In this document: one piece after another, positions 24,377-35,960 of the stretch | How the letters are laid out: every line of letters begins with the position of its first letter | Numbering within the stretch: the first letter of the stretch is position 1 | NCBI RefSeq assembly: GCF_001039355.2 | Contig: NW_019774336.1 | Span: forward strand, 197,930-261,929 | Direction: 5' to 3' | DNA: 64,000 bases | From: Lingula anatina | Taxonomy: Eukaryota > Brachiopoda > Lingulata > Lingulida > Lingulidae | Position numbers and translations under genes: made by a program | Notes under the pieces: model-generated | The model's input: the letters and a program-made list of their open reading frames with translations, nothing else | Database searches by the model: none | What the model was told of the DNA's origin: nothing

Positions 24377-25045
24377 CCAAAAGTTGAATCCTAGTTTAAC
24401 CTGGAAATTATTGTGAATTTTACATTGTTTACTAAGTCCTAAAACTGAAATTGAAGCTGGGTAGAGCAATGACTCAAAAACCCTGATGGAACACATTTTA
24501 AAATTTAACTGGATGGATCATTCCAGAACTTAGAAAATACCTAAAGTGAAAGCTTCACATAGAAGGTTATAACGATCTAGGCCTGACACTGCATAGGTTA
24601 GCTAGAGCAGTGAACCACGGCACTGAGGTCTGACTAACATGGGACTTTATTCATTCTTACCAGTGCCATTGGTAACCACTGACAGGAATTCGTATGCTTG
24701 CATTATATTTTATCTATGTTATTTTTAGTATTTGTAGTTAATAACTGTTTTACACTCCTTTTTATAACTGTTTTTACACTACTTTTTAGAGAGCAGTGCC
24801 TGTTAAAGTTAAACTCAAGTTTTAAAATACACATACATGTACTCAAGTTCACGACTTCCAAGTAAAACACGTGTACTCTTTATCAAAATTTGAATTTTTT
24901 TTTCAATATTCAGACGGTCATTATAGCATAGCGTATATACTATTTTCTGGCCAGTTCTAGAAAGTTGCATTCCAATGGCACATCAAAATAAACCCTTCCA
25001 TTAATTACCCAAATCTGATTAGTGAATTTACCTGTCCGGTGTTGT

Positions 25046-25136
25046 GCCAAAATAGGTACGCTGCCAAAATAGGTACGCGCCGCACTATTTGGCACTATAG
25101 CTGCCAAAATAGGTACGCTGCGAAAATTAGTACGTC
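25046..25136. repeat. 17-bp iterated repeat cluster
   Basis: A 17-bp unit gccaaaataggtacgct occurs at 25046-25062, 25063-25079 and 25103-25119, with a diverged fourth unit at 25120-25136. The spacer contains ctatttggcac, an inverted partial copy. The surrounding 300 bp is non-coding; the minus-strand ORF that crosses it also crosses an N at 25240. Confidence 0.8.
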
Positions 25137-25631
25137 GTTGACAGCTCCGCACTGACGATCTTTGGGCATGTTTTCTTTTTAGTGAAACTGTATGTTTATC
25201 GATATGACACTTTACTAAATCAATCACAACGAAGGAAAANACAGTTTTCATCTGGAAAACACACAAAAAAAAAATTAATTATTTTTGCATGTGTATGTGT
25301 TTGTGCTTGAGTGTGTTTGTATAGTATGTAATTTTTGTGTGCCCATAACTTTATTACTTAACATGTATTGACACAGTCTTCGAGTGAAAATATGAATGCT
25401 ATTGTCTATATTAACAATGAGATGCACTAATATCGATCTTTAAACCATTAACTTTTGAGAAATCATTGAAACACAGGATTTTTAGAAAGTTTTTTCAAGT
25501 ATGATGCTTTATTAAGACTTGAAATCTTGCCCCAGACAAACATAGCATTGTATCTAATTCGGGGGACTGCTTCCTATGGATATATTAATTTTGTATTATA
25601 ATATTCAAAGATGCTCTATATAGGACAGGAG

Positions 25632-25812
25632 GGCGTCTCGATAGTCCGAAGGTTCATTGGTCCGAAAAGTGGTAACATTTTCATCGATTTTTTGTTCAAG
25701 GGTTCATTGGTCAGAAGGTTCTATAGTGAATTTCTATATAAAATATAGTTCTATATCCTTCGGACTATTGAACCTTCAGACCATTGAACCTTCGGACTAT
25801 TGCTACGGCCCC
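25632..25812. repeat. Dispersed repeat with gtccgaaggttc iterons, copy 1
   Basis: The segment opens tctcgatagtccgaaggttcattggtccg-like (shown here in parts: tagtccgaagg, ttcattggtccga) and closes with the inverse (ccttcggactattg, twice) followed by ctacggcccc. Internal short iterons of about 14 bp alternate in direct and inverted orientation. A second copy in opposite orientation lies at 35262-35435, sharing both ends. It is non-coding and probably a non-autonomous mobile element. Confidence 0.7.
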
Positions 25813-27226
25813 TAGGACAGATCAAGTGTTATTTTAGCTAATGAATTTTTATTGTTATGTATAGGCATAATCAGAATGCAGTTAGTTCACAGATCAAATA
25901 TGGCAATACTTGAAAGTATGCTGCACAATATCCTGACAATAGTACTATAGTAAAAGATTCCCAGCCTCACACGTGCATTGTCCTAGCTAGCAGAGGCAGA
26001 GTAATAAAATCTGGGCATGGGAAATGCTATATGTGCCTTATGTGATAGCTTACATTTAAAACTAAATGGAGTATTCAGTATCTCCTTCTCAAATTTTACA
26101 GATTACATTTAACATTGGATTTTGTGAAGTTTATAGAGTGCCTAACAACACTGTTGATATTAGATGAGTCATAGAGCACCTTAGGAAATGCTTACCAATT
26201 TACACAAGCCTGTTTCACAAAACTTAGTGGTGTGCCTTCAGTATGTATATCTTCTCAAGAAACTTCTTCACTGTTAGTTGCTCTCCACACATGCTGCCTT
26301 TTCACTGTTGGTCTCCTAAAACATTCTTCATTTGGAAAATTGTTAGCTGTGTCACTAATGAAAAAAACTTTGAAACAGAAAAAAGAAGGTTAGTAATCAA
26401 ACAGCTACTGGTATATTATTACGGACACCAGCCTACACAGCAATGTAACCTAAATAAAGTACCTAAAACATTATTTGGATCACTTGTTTTTATCTGAAAC
26501 TCAAACTGCAATAAGAAGGTATAAATCAGTACCTATTATGGTCTGTCACTTTATCATAAACTTACAATGAAAAGCTTTTTGAATCTTTCTTACTACGTGG
26601 GTCGTACAAAACAGGCGTCGACACTATCAATACACAAAAGCCCTAAAATATCACTTTTGCATATATCCATTTCACTTGCTATGCACACCAAGTCAAGAAA
26701 GTGATCTTTCATCACCTATAAGATACTTTTAATTGGTCAATACACCCTAAAAAATATCAAATTTAGAGTTTGGAAAAATAATTCATCAAATCAAAGGCGA
26801 CCAGACTGAAACAATTTAAAAAGTCGCTGAATTATCAAATATAAATAAACGTTTCAACAAATACATATATTATAAAAATCAGAAAGTGATCTGTACTCAC
26901 CAATGGGTTACATTTCGTTGGTCATTGTACCCCCAAATATCTTAAATTCGGAGTTTGAAAAAAATGTTTTACAAATCGGACGTATTTTCGCAGCCGGAAG
27001 TTTCGGTAGCCATTTTGTGCGCAAAAGCCCAACGCGCATCCAAAACGTACATATTTTGGCAAGGACTTGTTTTTGCAAAACACCGGCGACTCAACTTACC
27101 GGAAACCGGATACTTAATTCTAATGCGCATGCGGAGCTAACAGGAAGCCGCATTGTTGTCGTTGTAGCGCCATTGCCGGTTTGAGGGTTATATAGATATA
27201 AATCTTAGCCATCAACAGTTTCAGAC

Positions 27227-28388
27227 ATGACGTACGTATTTTTTAAATCATATATGCTATTTTATGGTTATATAGCTTGTCGCTCACCTTGGTAGTTCTG
27301 CATTGCTGGTAGTACTTTCATAGACATATAGATTCTACAACTGATGCATGTTTGGTTTATTCACTCCAGCAAACGGTGTAGGCTCAAGCATCATTGCCGT
27401 ATACTACATGTACTATACAACCGTCTTTACAGATGGAGCTGCCCACTTTTGATGCATTAGGTCGAGGCAGGCCCAGCCCTATGTCACGGATACCACTTCA
27501 TTTCGCACTTAATAAGTGCAGCATCCCGTTTGCTTGACTGAATTTGAAACGAAGGGGTTCTGTAATTTGTTAATATTGTTAAGATTTTAACAGTATTTTT
27601 ATTTCATACATCCTTTATGTATTATTTTCAGCACTCCAATGCAGAAACCCCGGGGAGAGATGACCCCAGAAGAGCTCGCACAGAGAGAGCAGGAGGAATT
27701 TAACACAGGCCCGCTGTCTGTTCTGACTCAGTCAGTGAAAAATAACACACAGGTCTTGATCAACTGCAGGAATAACAAAAAACTTTTGGGCAGAGTCAAG
27801 GCATTTGATAGGTAGTGTATGTTAATTGTCTTCTGGAAATTGAGTATAAAATCATAGGGAAATATTCAGATGATCTTATAACCCCTCTAGACATTGCTGA
27901 TGGCACTTTTAAATTTATAATAATATTATTTGATAGGAGGTACTACATTGTCTTGTTACTCTAAGCGAGCCTTCTAGTGCACACTAAAACCAGGCATTGA
28001 ATAACTCAAAACCTGTGCCTTGTTTTATGGGAACATTATTGATGAAGAAATCCATTTCTGTGCCATTGCATAATGTGTCAAGGCATCATTAATTATGAGT
28101 GAAATTTTGCAGCCCAATCCTCAATTTGCTTGCCAAAGATAGTGGCTTCAATAGGTCTATATTGTGTGAAAAATTAAGTGTGCATTTGTTGACTCCTGGC
28201 ATTTTACTTTCAGACATTGCAATATGGTTTTGGAAAATGTAAAAGAAATGTGGACAGAGGTTCCAAAAACTGGAAAGGGGAAAAAGAAGTCTAAACCTGT
28301 GAATAAAGACAGATACATTTCCAAGATGTTCCTGCGGGGAGATTCAGTTATCCTAGTGCTGAGGAATCCACTAGCAGGAGCAAAGTGA
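27227..28388 (+). CDS. SNRPD2: Small nuclear ribonucleoprotein Sm D2
   Basis: Three exons: 27227-27231 (ATG AC only), 27632-27811 and 28214-28388, giving 119 residues (human 118). The first coding exon carries just the initiator Met and two bases of the second codon, the usual arrangement for this gene. Sm1 motif: [20 protein letters not shown] continuing HCNMVLENV; Sm2 motif: [15 protein letters not shown]. The basic loop [15 protein letters not shown] is intact. SmD2 is one of seven Sm proteins forming the ring on U1, U2, U4 and U5 snRNAs in the spliceosome. Identity to the human protein by eye is very high from EMTPEEL onward. The gene is divergent from FKBP2 upstream and tail-to-tail with the lectin gene downstream. 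Confidence 0.97.
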
Positions 28389-29424
28389 TAGTTACTGGTA
28401 CATTATTGATACTGTGGATTTGATTCCAGGGCTAGAGATTGGCCAAAAATGTAGAGCTATGCACTAGCCAAAGTGGATAAAAAAGGATTGCAGAAATTAG
28501 TTTTTCATGAGACTAAGAATTCCTCCAAAATAAAAATTGAGCCACTGGATAGGTATGGTCTGGCATAAGACACCCTTAAGGAGGCCTGTTGTTTAGGTAG
28601 CAACCTTAAAAGGAGACAAAAACCTTCATTTCTGCAGTGGCAGGTATCTGACATAAGAGTGTATGGGAGGTACAGACAATGCACTCGATTTTCACCAAGT
28701 CTTTAAAAAAGTGTCAAGAACATATGTCATTGTCTCTTGTCAGTCATTATTAAAGTATTAACCTTTCAGGTTTTCATAAGGTTGTTTATTCTGCTTCAAC
28801 ATTGATCAAATGGCAATGTGAACCGTAAGCTGTCAGAGAGCTTTAAGCTTTGATTATTTGTTGTTAAACAATCCACGTATGTTTCTTTACATTTTAATGG
28901 ATATGTTCTATATGAGGTTCATCAGAAATGTTTCCATTTTGTAGCCGATTCTATTATTAAACTTAAACAATGTAGGTACATTATAGCTTGATGACTTTGA
29001 ATGTGTAAAGAAGTAGTTAAGATGCAGAATTATTTTGTACATTTTTTATGTAAATTTGATAGTAAAAATACCAAATTAATATTCTGAGATATTTTGAATG
29101 AGTGGTGTGGAAATTGCCATTTTGAAATGAGTGATTTTGTCATGGTGTACGTTTATCCAGCCGTCCCCACACTATAATTGTGGGTGGTAGATATTTTATA
29201 AAACATAATAACTTTTGAGAACTTCAAGACGTGCTGCAATTTGAATTTATTGTTAAATTTATGTGAATGACACAGTCCAAAATAATTTGAAGAAAAGTTT
29301 GATTTCAAATGCAATCACTGACATTAAAAAAGTTTTTATTAGAAATATGAAGCCAGTCAATTAATAGACAAGAACAAAATAGTGAATCGAGAACATTTCC
29401 TGTAATTCGCTGCCAGTCTTCTTT
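28389..29424. other. SNRPD2 3'UTR / intergenic
   Basis: Non-coding AT-rich sequence between two convergent genes. No ORF of interest. Confidence 0.5.
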
Positions 29425-30589
29425 CTAAAAGCCCGTCTCGCAGATAAAGTTGAGTTGCAGCTCACAACTGACAGCATTCATATCGCGCTGCTGTGGGCGT
29501 AACTGAACGCAACGCCCGTTGCCGTCAGCGCCAGTAAGTAGTATTCCACTTGCAGTGGAGTTCACTGCTCGCCCAGTGCCGGCCCAGATAAGGTCATTGC
29601 GCCTGAACAAGTCGTTACCACCGCTCCACCATTCCTGCCCTTGTTGGTCTGAAAAAAAAAGATTGTTTCAATGGCGAGTTCTGTTTAAATTTAATGGTAT
29701 TGTATTGCCAAAAGTGAGTAAAAGGCCGAGACTGTTATTTTCATTCTTCGCCTCAATTTTGATATAATTCCCTTTTATTTATTTATTTATTTATATTTTT
29801 GATGACATCCTGTAATTTCAGGACAAACAGTTATGACATTTAGATCTGAATATTTTATGTTTATGGTTGTAGTAAATAAGACATGAAAAAGCACAGACTC
29901 TTACCTGCGTTCATTTGAGCTCGAATAACTTCATATTCTGCGGCAGTCTCGACGGACACCAGTCTGGCCTGGTAATTCTCTGCACAATACCTCTCTGCGT
30001 CCACCCACGACATTTTTTTTGTGACCAATCTGTGACAGGTTCGAAGAGTAGGATCTTTTCTAAAACACTTGGGGCACTTTTCTGTTAAAAATAAAGTCGA
30101 TAATTAAAACAATGAGACCAAAAATGGTACATTTAAAATTAAAAGGTGGTTAACCTAGAAAAGCACTCAGAGAGCACAAACCTCCGCCAAGGCAGCAAAG
30201 TCTCTATCCAATGCCTTTTAACCCTTAAATTTTCGATATTTTTTATTATTGATTGATTATTGATCCGGATCACCACCAAAAACTAATCATCTGTTCCTTG
30301 GCCCAGTTCTGAAAATTTCATTAAAATCGGTACATAACATTGTTTTTTATTATTGATTGATTATTGATCCGGATCACCACCAAAAACTAATCATCTGTTC
30401 CTTGGCCCACTTCTGACAGTTTCTGAAAATTTCATCAAAATCGGTCCATAAATTTTTGAGTTATGTTGATGATAGACAGACAAACAAACAGACAGACAAA
30501 CAGGGGTGAAAACATAACCTCCTTGGCGGAAAGGGCTAAGGTGTATCCATACATGTATAACCAACACATGTTTGTCAGGGAACTGACTT

Positions 30590-30634
<45 letters not shown>

Positions 30635-32803
30635 GGGCTGGTGCAATTTCCATATCCTGGTGAAGTTGGTGACTGATGACGAATGTTAGTATTGCTGCCA
30701 CTGATACATTTGTCTTTTCAAAGCCACTATGACACAAAGTGTTTTACAGTGAACTTTTACCTGTGCACTGTTCGTCGAGGGTGTGTAGAAGGGTAATCAG
30801 TTTGTTCAAGCGGGTCTTCACTTCGGCCAGTGGTTTATCACCTTCTCCGTTATCTACACCCGGGCAATTATTAACAGCTAAAAGAACAATTATCATGCAA
30901 CGATTTGTCTTTTTTATCCAAATTCATAATTAATAACACAAGACTCTAAATTATAATTTGAATAAAAGAACGAGAATTGGAATTAAGTCGAAGCACTAAA
31001 AGAATTTTGTATACAAGAAAAATTAGTATTTAAAGCATTTTTTATGTAAAAATAAATCGTTGTAAATTAACAGATAAAAACCGAAAAATCTACCTGTTTC
31101 GCAAACTTTTTCAAATAATTTGAACGTATTTTGCAACAAGGCATCGGTATCTTCAACCTCGAACACGTGGGCATCTACGGGCGTGGACGCTATGGATTCC
31201 AAAGTAGGCCTAAATAAATGATGCCTTGAGTTATTAGTAAAGTTCAAAATGAATGTGCAACCGCAAATATGCCCAATTCATCTCTTTTGATACATTTAAG
31301 ACAACAAAAGGCTGTAAAAACTAAGATAGGCAATGAACTATGTTACAGAAGATCTTCATCAGAATAGGAATAACGACTCGAGCGGGTTTTTTGGTGATAA
31401 AATGATTTTTAAAGCTAAAACATCCAGATTTACTCCCCTGATGTTTTGCACATATTTGTTGATATGTAAAAGAATTTTCGCCATATATAAATAAGTAATT
31501 GCATAATTCATCCAAACCTTTTCACTGCTTGACCAACTCCGACTGCATAAATGGTAATATTAGCTTTCTTAGCTGCATCAGCGTTGGGAACAGTGAGAGC
31601 CTCGTCTTCATTCGGTTTCCCGTCCGTGATGACGATCGCTATTCTTGGCACGCCTTGGCGAGCGCCGTTGGCCGCATTGAAGATCTTATTTCTCATCACG
31701 AGCAGACCTCCAGACGTGTTAGTACGTTTGCCAAGGGAGATGCCGTTCACTCCAGAGAGGTTTTGGTGGATGTATGCTTTCATGGCAGTTTTATCTATGT
31801 GAATGATAAATGATAAATGGGGATGTTACAAACAAACAGAATGTATTTCAACATTTCTCTACTATACAATACTAATGTTTATTAGTAGCTGTATTTGTTC
31901 GATTTTTCTTGATGCTACATCCCAATGCTGAATTGACCTGTACATTTACACCATCTCAGTCTGATGTAAAATGTGAATAAGGAATATATGCCATATTGAA
32001 AGAATTAGCAGAACAGCAGCATAATTTCCGAAAATACGACTTACCTTTAAACGCGTTTAATTTCATGTCGACCTCTGCCTTCTGACTGAAATGAACGATT
32101 CCAACCTGAACCTTGTCTGGCCCAATCTCTACGCTGTCAACAAAGTTCTTCACGTAGTCCAACACTTTAGCAAAATTTTGTCGTTGGATGCTGTTAGACG
32201 CATCCAAGACAAAGGCTACATCGGCCTTAGTTTTAGCCGTGCATGCTGGAAAGGTACATAGTTTGTGAGTGTAATTTAAGTACCGTTTCATTGAAAAAAA
32301 TACCGGTAGTTACCCATTTAACGGGGGTACATGATGTAATATGTCTGCATATGTATACCGTCTAACAATTCAAACTGTTTAATTTCCTAAAACTATTTCT
32401 CAGTAACCAGGGGCGGATTTAGGGCGTCTTCTGGGTCTTCCGGAAGACGGTCAGATTTTCAAGTTTACATTGACGGGTATCTAATTTTATCTGTCGGAAG
32501 ACGGTCAAAAATTGAGGATAGATCAACAAAGATAATTTGGAAGACTGTCGGAAAATAACTCTGGATCCGCTCCTGGTAACCGTCGCGAAATTGCCTTTAA
32601 TCCATGTAATCTAATCTGCAAAACTCTCCCTGCCGTCATTACGTAATTATTTTCGAAATAAAACGTAATTAAACTGAAGGTAAAACGCATCTACATACAT
32701 TAAATTAGTATTCTACGCTAAGTTACCCACCCTTATTGTCGGAAAATGTGCCTTGAATCAGAACGGCTATGACAGCCGCCAAACGAAGGAGCAATGGAGA
32801 CAT
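29425..32803 (-). CDS. Secreted vWA domain plus C-type lectin-like domain protein
   Basis: Seven minus-strand exons: 32731-32803, 32045-32245, 31518-31794, 31094-31209, 30761-30877, 29905-30081, 29425-29648. All phases match, giving 394 residues. Residues 1-20 are a signal peptide (LLLRLAAVIAVLIQGTFS). A von Willebrand A domain follows, with a complete MIDAS: DASNS near residue 39, Thr in GKRTNTSGG, and Asp in VITDGKPNE near 149, so it should bind a divalent cation and a protein or matrix ligand. A linker exon (CPGVDNGEGDKP, then a short helix LAEVKTRLNKLITLLHTL) could form a neck. The C-terminal CTLD has WVDAERYCAE, EWWSGGND and VSCELQLNFICE. The EPN/QPD and WND calcium-sugar motifs are absent, so classical sugar binding is doubtful. 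The donor of exon 3 (gtttgg) is weak. The family resembles invertebrate defence or matrix lectins; precise function unknown. Confidence 0.85.
30163..30535. repeat. Dispersed repeat (cctccgccaagg...cttggcgg ends), copy 1
   Basis: Intronic element with inverse ends (cctccgccaaggc and ccttggcgga) and the internal run gatccggatcaccaccaaaa, ttccttggcccacttctga, tgagttatgttgatgatagacagac. The middle is duplicated (about 30243-30335 and 30348-30445, period about 105 bp). I recognise the general sequence as a very widespread short interspersed element of marine animals. Other copies: 35735-35960 (opposite strand) and a fragment at 38430-38560. Confidence 0.8.
30595..30628. repeat. TG dinucleotide microsatellite
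   Basis: About 16 TG units in the intron of the lectin gene. Confidence 0.9.
32408..32575. mobile_element. Short hAT-like element, CAGGGGCGGATT ends
   Basis: The ends caggggcggattta and tggatccgctcctg are inverted repeats of the CAGGGGCGGATCCAG type typical of hAT elements. GTAAC flanks both ends directly (32403-32407 and 32576-32580). The interior holds repeated gtcttccggaagac-type inverted words and no coding sequence. It lies in the first intron of the lectin gene. The 5-bp flank is shorter than the canonical 8 bp, so the family call is tentative. Confidence 0.7.
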
Positions 32804-32833
32804 TGTGCTACCGAACGCTTCTCTGGAAATGCA

Positions 32834-32897
32834 GTTTCGCTACCCTTTTATAAGCCCGTAACCTCGTGTTTCGCTACCCTTTTATAAGCCCGTAACC
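32834..32897 (-). promoter_or_regulatory. Tandemly duplicated TATA-box core promoter
   Basis: A 30-bp block occurs twice with a 34-bp period (32834-32863 and 32868-32897). Read on the minus strand each copy contains TATAAAAG (32845-32852 and 32879-32886). The proximal TATA is about 42 bp upstream of the lectin-gene ATG at 32803, leaving room for initiation about 30 bp downstream and a very short 5'UTR. Strong TATA promoters are typical of inducible or tissue-specific secreted products. That two start sites are used is inference. Confidence 0.75.
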
Positions 32898-35261
32898 AAG
32901 TTTTTTGTTTTCGTTTTGTTTACTTATGTCTCCATCTTCTTAAACTTCATCTTTGTAAATTTGATGGCTTGAGAGCTATTAATCACTCACTTATTAGTAT
33001 GCCTTTAGTGTGCGTTCTCGTAAGGACCGCGTTGAATTCTTTGAGTTACGGATCCGACATCGATAAAATTACAAATGACATTATTATTCATTTGAAACTC
33101 ATTAATTGGATTACCGCAATTAAAGACCTTGTTAATTTCTATGAATATTTAGTTAGAAATGTTATTCAAAATGAAATCGGAGAAAGAATAATTTAAGCAC
33201 ATAAAGGATAGCTACTGAAGAAATTTGAGGAATTCATATTAAAATGCCGAAAAAAGATTATCTCTTCATTTCCTAAAGCTATTTTGTTCCTAAAAATTTG
33301 GGATAAAAGGTTTTTTCGCCATGGAAGTTATTTAATAATCATATCCAACATAAATTTCACATCGAATTTTTAAATTTTAAATTTGCTAATTTCTTTAATA
33401 TCCGCTGTTTTGTTTGTTTGTTTTTTTAAATTTTTTTATATCAGAACTTGAAAATAAGTGCTTCTTCGCACTGTATCGTTTATATCGATTTTAAGCTAAA
33501 GTGATAAGTAAACTACATAAAATAACATAATCATAACCCTATTAAATTGTCCTTTCATTTGTGTATGTTAAAAGTGAATTTTGTAAAACAAATCATTAAA
33601 TTTAGTAGCCTTTACTTGCTGATCGTGTTTGTGATTTTTATATCGGGACACAAGCAGAGAAAATTAACACTAACGTCGAGGGTCAGATAAGAAGTTAATG
33701 TCCATTTTGTCAACCTGTTCTCACGAACGGTCAAATGATTCGCTGTGATTAAATACGACAAAGAGCAGTGTCAATATGATGTCCCCGCACGTTGTCAAGG
33801 ATGATCCTTAACTTAAAAACTATTTTGCCCCTCTTGAGAAGTAGATATAATACTAATAAACCTAGCCATTAAAACTGTCCTTGAGAGTGTGGCAAACTAA
33901 AGCTTGGTTTTACAAACTTCTACGGTCAGCTCTTTTTTTTCTCCTATTAAATTCTGTCATGGTTAAGGGAATAAATGTAATTATAAATATTAAATATCGT
34001 ATTATAATATGCAATCGCTGTTATTAATTTAGGAAAACAAAATATGTCTTTTTTTAATATAAAAAAAATTCTAATGCTTATAAATTGTCTTTTAAGTGGG
34101 TTTCTCATTGCTTGACTCCTCGTATTGAGATCAATCTAATCGATAACTTTAATCCTACGTATCTAATCATGTTTGAATTAGCAGTAATAACATTGCTATT
34201 CAGTTTTTTTGTAAGAGTTAAATATATTCAATTGGCATTAAAACGCTCTATTGGCGTCATTTGTGTCTTATGAATATTATGGCATGGCACTTCTTAATGT
34301 CGACAATAACAATACGCAATGCTTTGTTTTAAGATAATCTTTTATTTAATGTTGACTTATCCATTACACTCCTTAATTCCCTTCACATGCTCCTTAAGAA
34401 GATCGAACTCACAGATATGACACGATTAAACCCTCCAAAACTTAGACATTCCGAAACACATCCATATCAATTTGAGTGAAAACTCCCATCCCCCTTGTCC
34501 ATGTTAAAAACAAGATACACATGAGGTGTGACACTTAGTAAACGTGATAGGGTCTTAATAGATTTCAAAGATAATACCAAAAACAAATACGGACTGCTTT
34601 AAGGTAAAACTGGTCAGGTTACCATAGGTCATGCCTCTCACTTACGTTTGCCACACATCTTTACCTTATTAGTCGATAGAAAAAAAAACTTCCACGAATC
34701 TTTTTAAATATCGCGTTCACTTGGGTTTTATAGACCATTTTATTTTTAATTTCCAACTGTTTAGGCCCCTACATGAAATAAGAGCTCAGTAATATGTGTG
34801 ACGAAGAAGTTGTCTTTATATTTTGTTGTAGGTAGTAAATAGGAGATAGGCCTACAACGCCGTTATATTTTTTCATTTTATTTATTAGGGCCTAAATAAT
34901 TTCCAGCTGGTTCCCGCGCCGCCTTTTTTTCCATTTCTATCTCTACCTCATCTCCAACGGCCTTCTTTCTGTTAACATTACGCATTGTATAAATATCATA
35001 AGAGCAGTTCCTCTACAAAACACTCCCCGTTCCTTATGCAGTCGTGGCTGTCAGTTACTAACATTACACTTACAATCATCCTTCATGGCATTGCCAAACA
35101 GAAGTTTCCTTCTCAGATTTTAAACAAGCTTACTTCATTCAAAGATCTTCAAAGTAAGTTCCCTTGTAAGAAAAGTGCCTGGTTTTTCTGTTTGTTATTA
35201 GTGATTTTCTTAATTTGATGAGGTTAAAACTAGTCTGGAATGAGCTGATACACATACAGCG

Positions 35262-35435
35262 GGGCCGTAGGTCCGAAGGTCCGTCGGTCCAAACGTTCGA
35301 TAGTCCGAATTAATGCATGAATATTTAGTGCATAAGGTAATGGCAATAAATAAAGTTCATCGGGGCAAGTGCGTACGACTTTTTGGACCAAGGAATCTGC
35401 GGACCAATGAACCTTCGGATTATCGAGATCCCCCC
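35262..35435. repeat. Dispersed repeat with gtccgaaggttc iterons, copy 2
   Basis: Begins ggggccgtaggtccgaagg and ends ccaatgaaccttcgg followed by attatcgagatccccc. Both ends correspond to the two ends of copy 1 at 25632-25812 in inverted orientation. A long homopolymer C run abuts one end. Confidence 0.7.
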
Positions 35436-35734
35436 CCCCCCCCCCCCCCCCAGGCTCATACAGCTAATGGTAGGACCCTACACAACAACAGGAACAAAAA
35501 GAATAAAGAGTTCTCCCACAGTTCTGAACATTCCACGTATACATATGAAACATAATGGTTGCTTTTAGGCTACTACTTCGGGCAGGATTTTAACTGGGGC
35601 ACACTCATTGGAGGTTTAAACCTTATTTTGCTTTGTTCGGAATGTACTGCATAAAAATAGGGATTTAGAATATTACAATCATTTTAGTGGGGGGAGGTGG
35701 GGCGGGGGGGGGGGGGGGCAATCCTTGTTACCTC

Positions 35735-35960
35735 CACCAAAGATGTTATGTTTTCACCCCTGTCTGTCTGTTTGTTTGTCATCAACATAACTCAAAAAGT
35801 TATGGACCGATTGTGATGAAATTTTCAGGAACTGTCAGAAGTGGGCCAAGAAAGAGATGATTAGTTTTTGGTGGTGATCCGGATCAATAATCAATCAATA
35901 ATCAATAATAATAATAAAATCGCTGCCTTGGCGGAGGTCTGCGCTCTCGGAGTGCTTGTC
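35735..35960. repeat. Dispersed repeat (cctccgccaagg family), copy 2
   Basis: Opposite orientation to the copy at 30163-30535: it starts ttacctccaccaaagatg, continues with the tctgtctgtttgtttgtc run, ggtggtgatccggatcaa, and ends gccttggcggaggtctgcgctc. Non-coding. Confidence 0.8.

Larger units (their letters stand above)
24385..27226. other. Intergenic with repeats
   Basis: Separates the divergent genes FKBP2 and SNRPD2. It contains two iterated repeat clusters (separate entries) and an ambiguous base at 25240. The last 300 bp before 27227 are less AT-rich (gccggaag, accggaaaccgg) and probably hold the SNRPD2 promoter; ETS-like GGAAG/CCGGAAG cores near 26994 and 27101 fit a housekeeping promoter. 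No gene seen. Confidence 0.5.

Noticed and set aside
25046-25136. CRISPR-like array
   Set aside because: The 17-bp units are adjacent or irregularly spaced, with no unique spacers, in an animal genome.
24940-25266. 108-codon minus-strand ORF
   Set aside because: It crosses an ambiguous base and its repeated peptide comes from the 17-bp iterons.
26903-27184. 93-codon ORF upstream of SNRPD2
   Set aside because: It overlaps the probable promoter, lacks similarity to anything, and the SNRPD2 start is well placed downstream.
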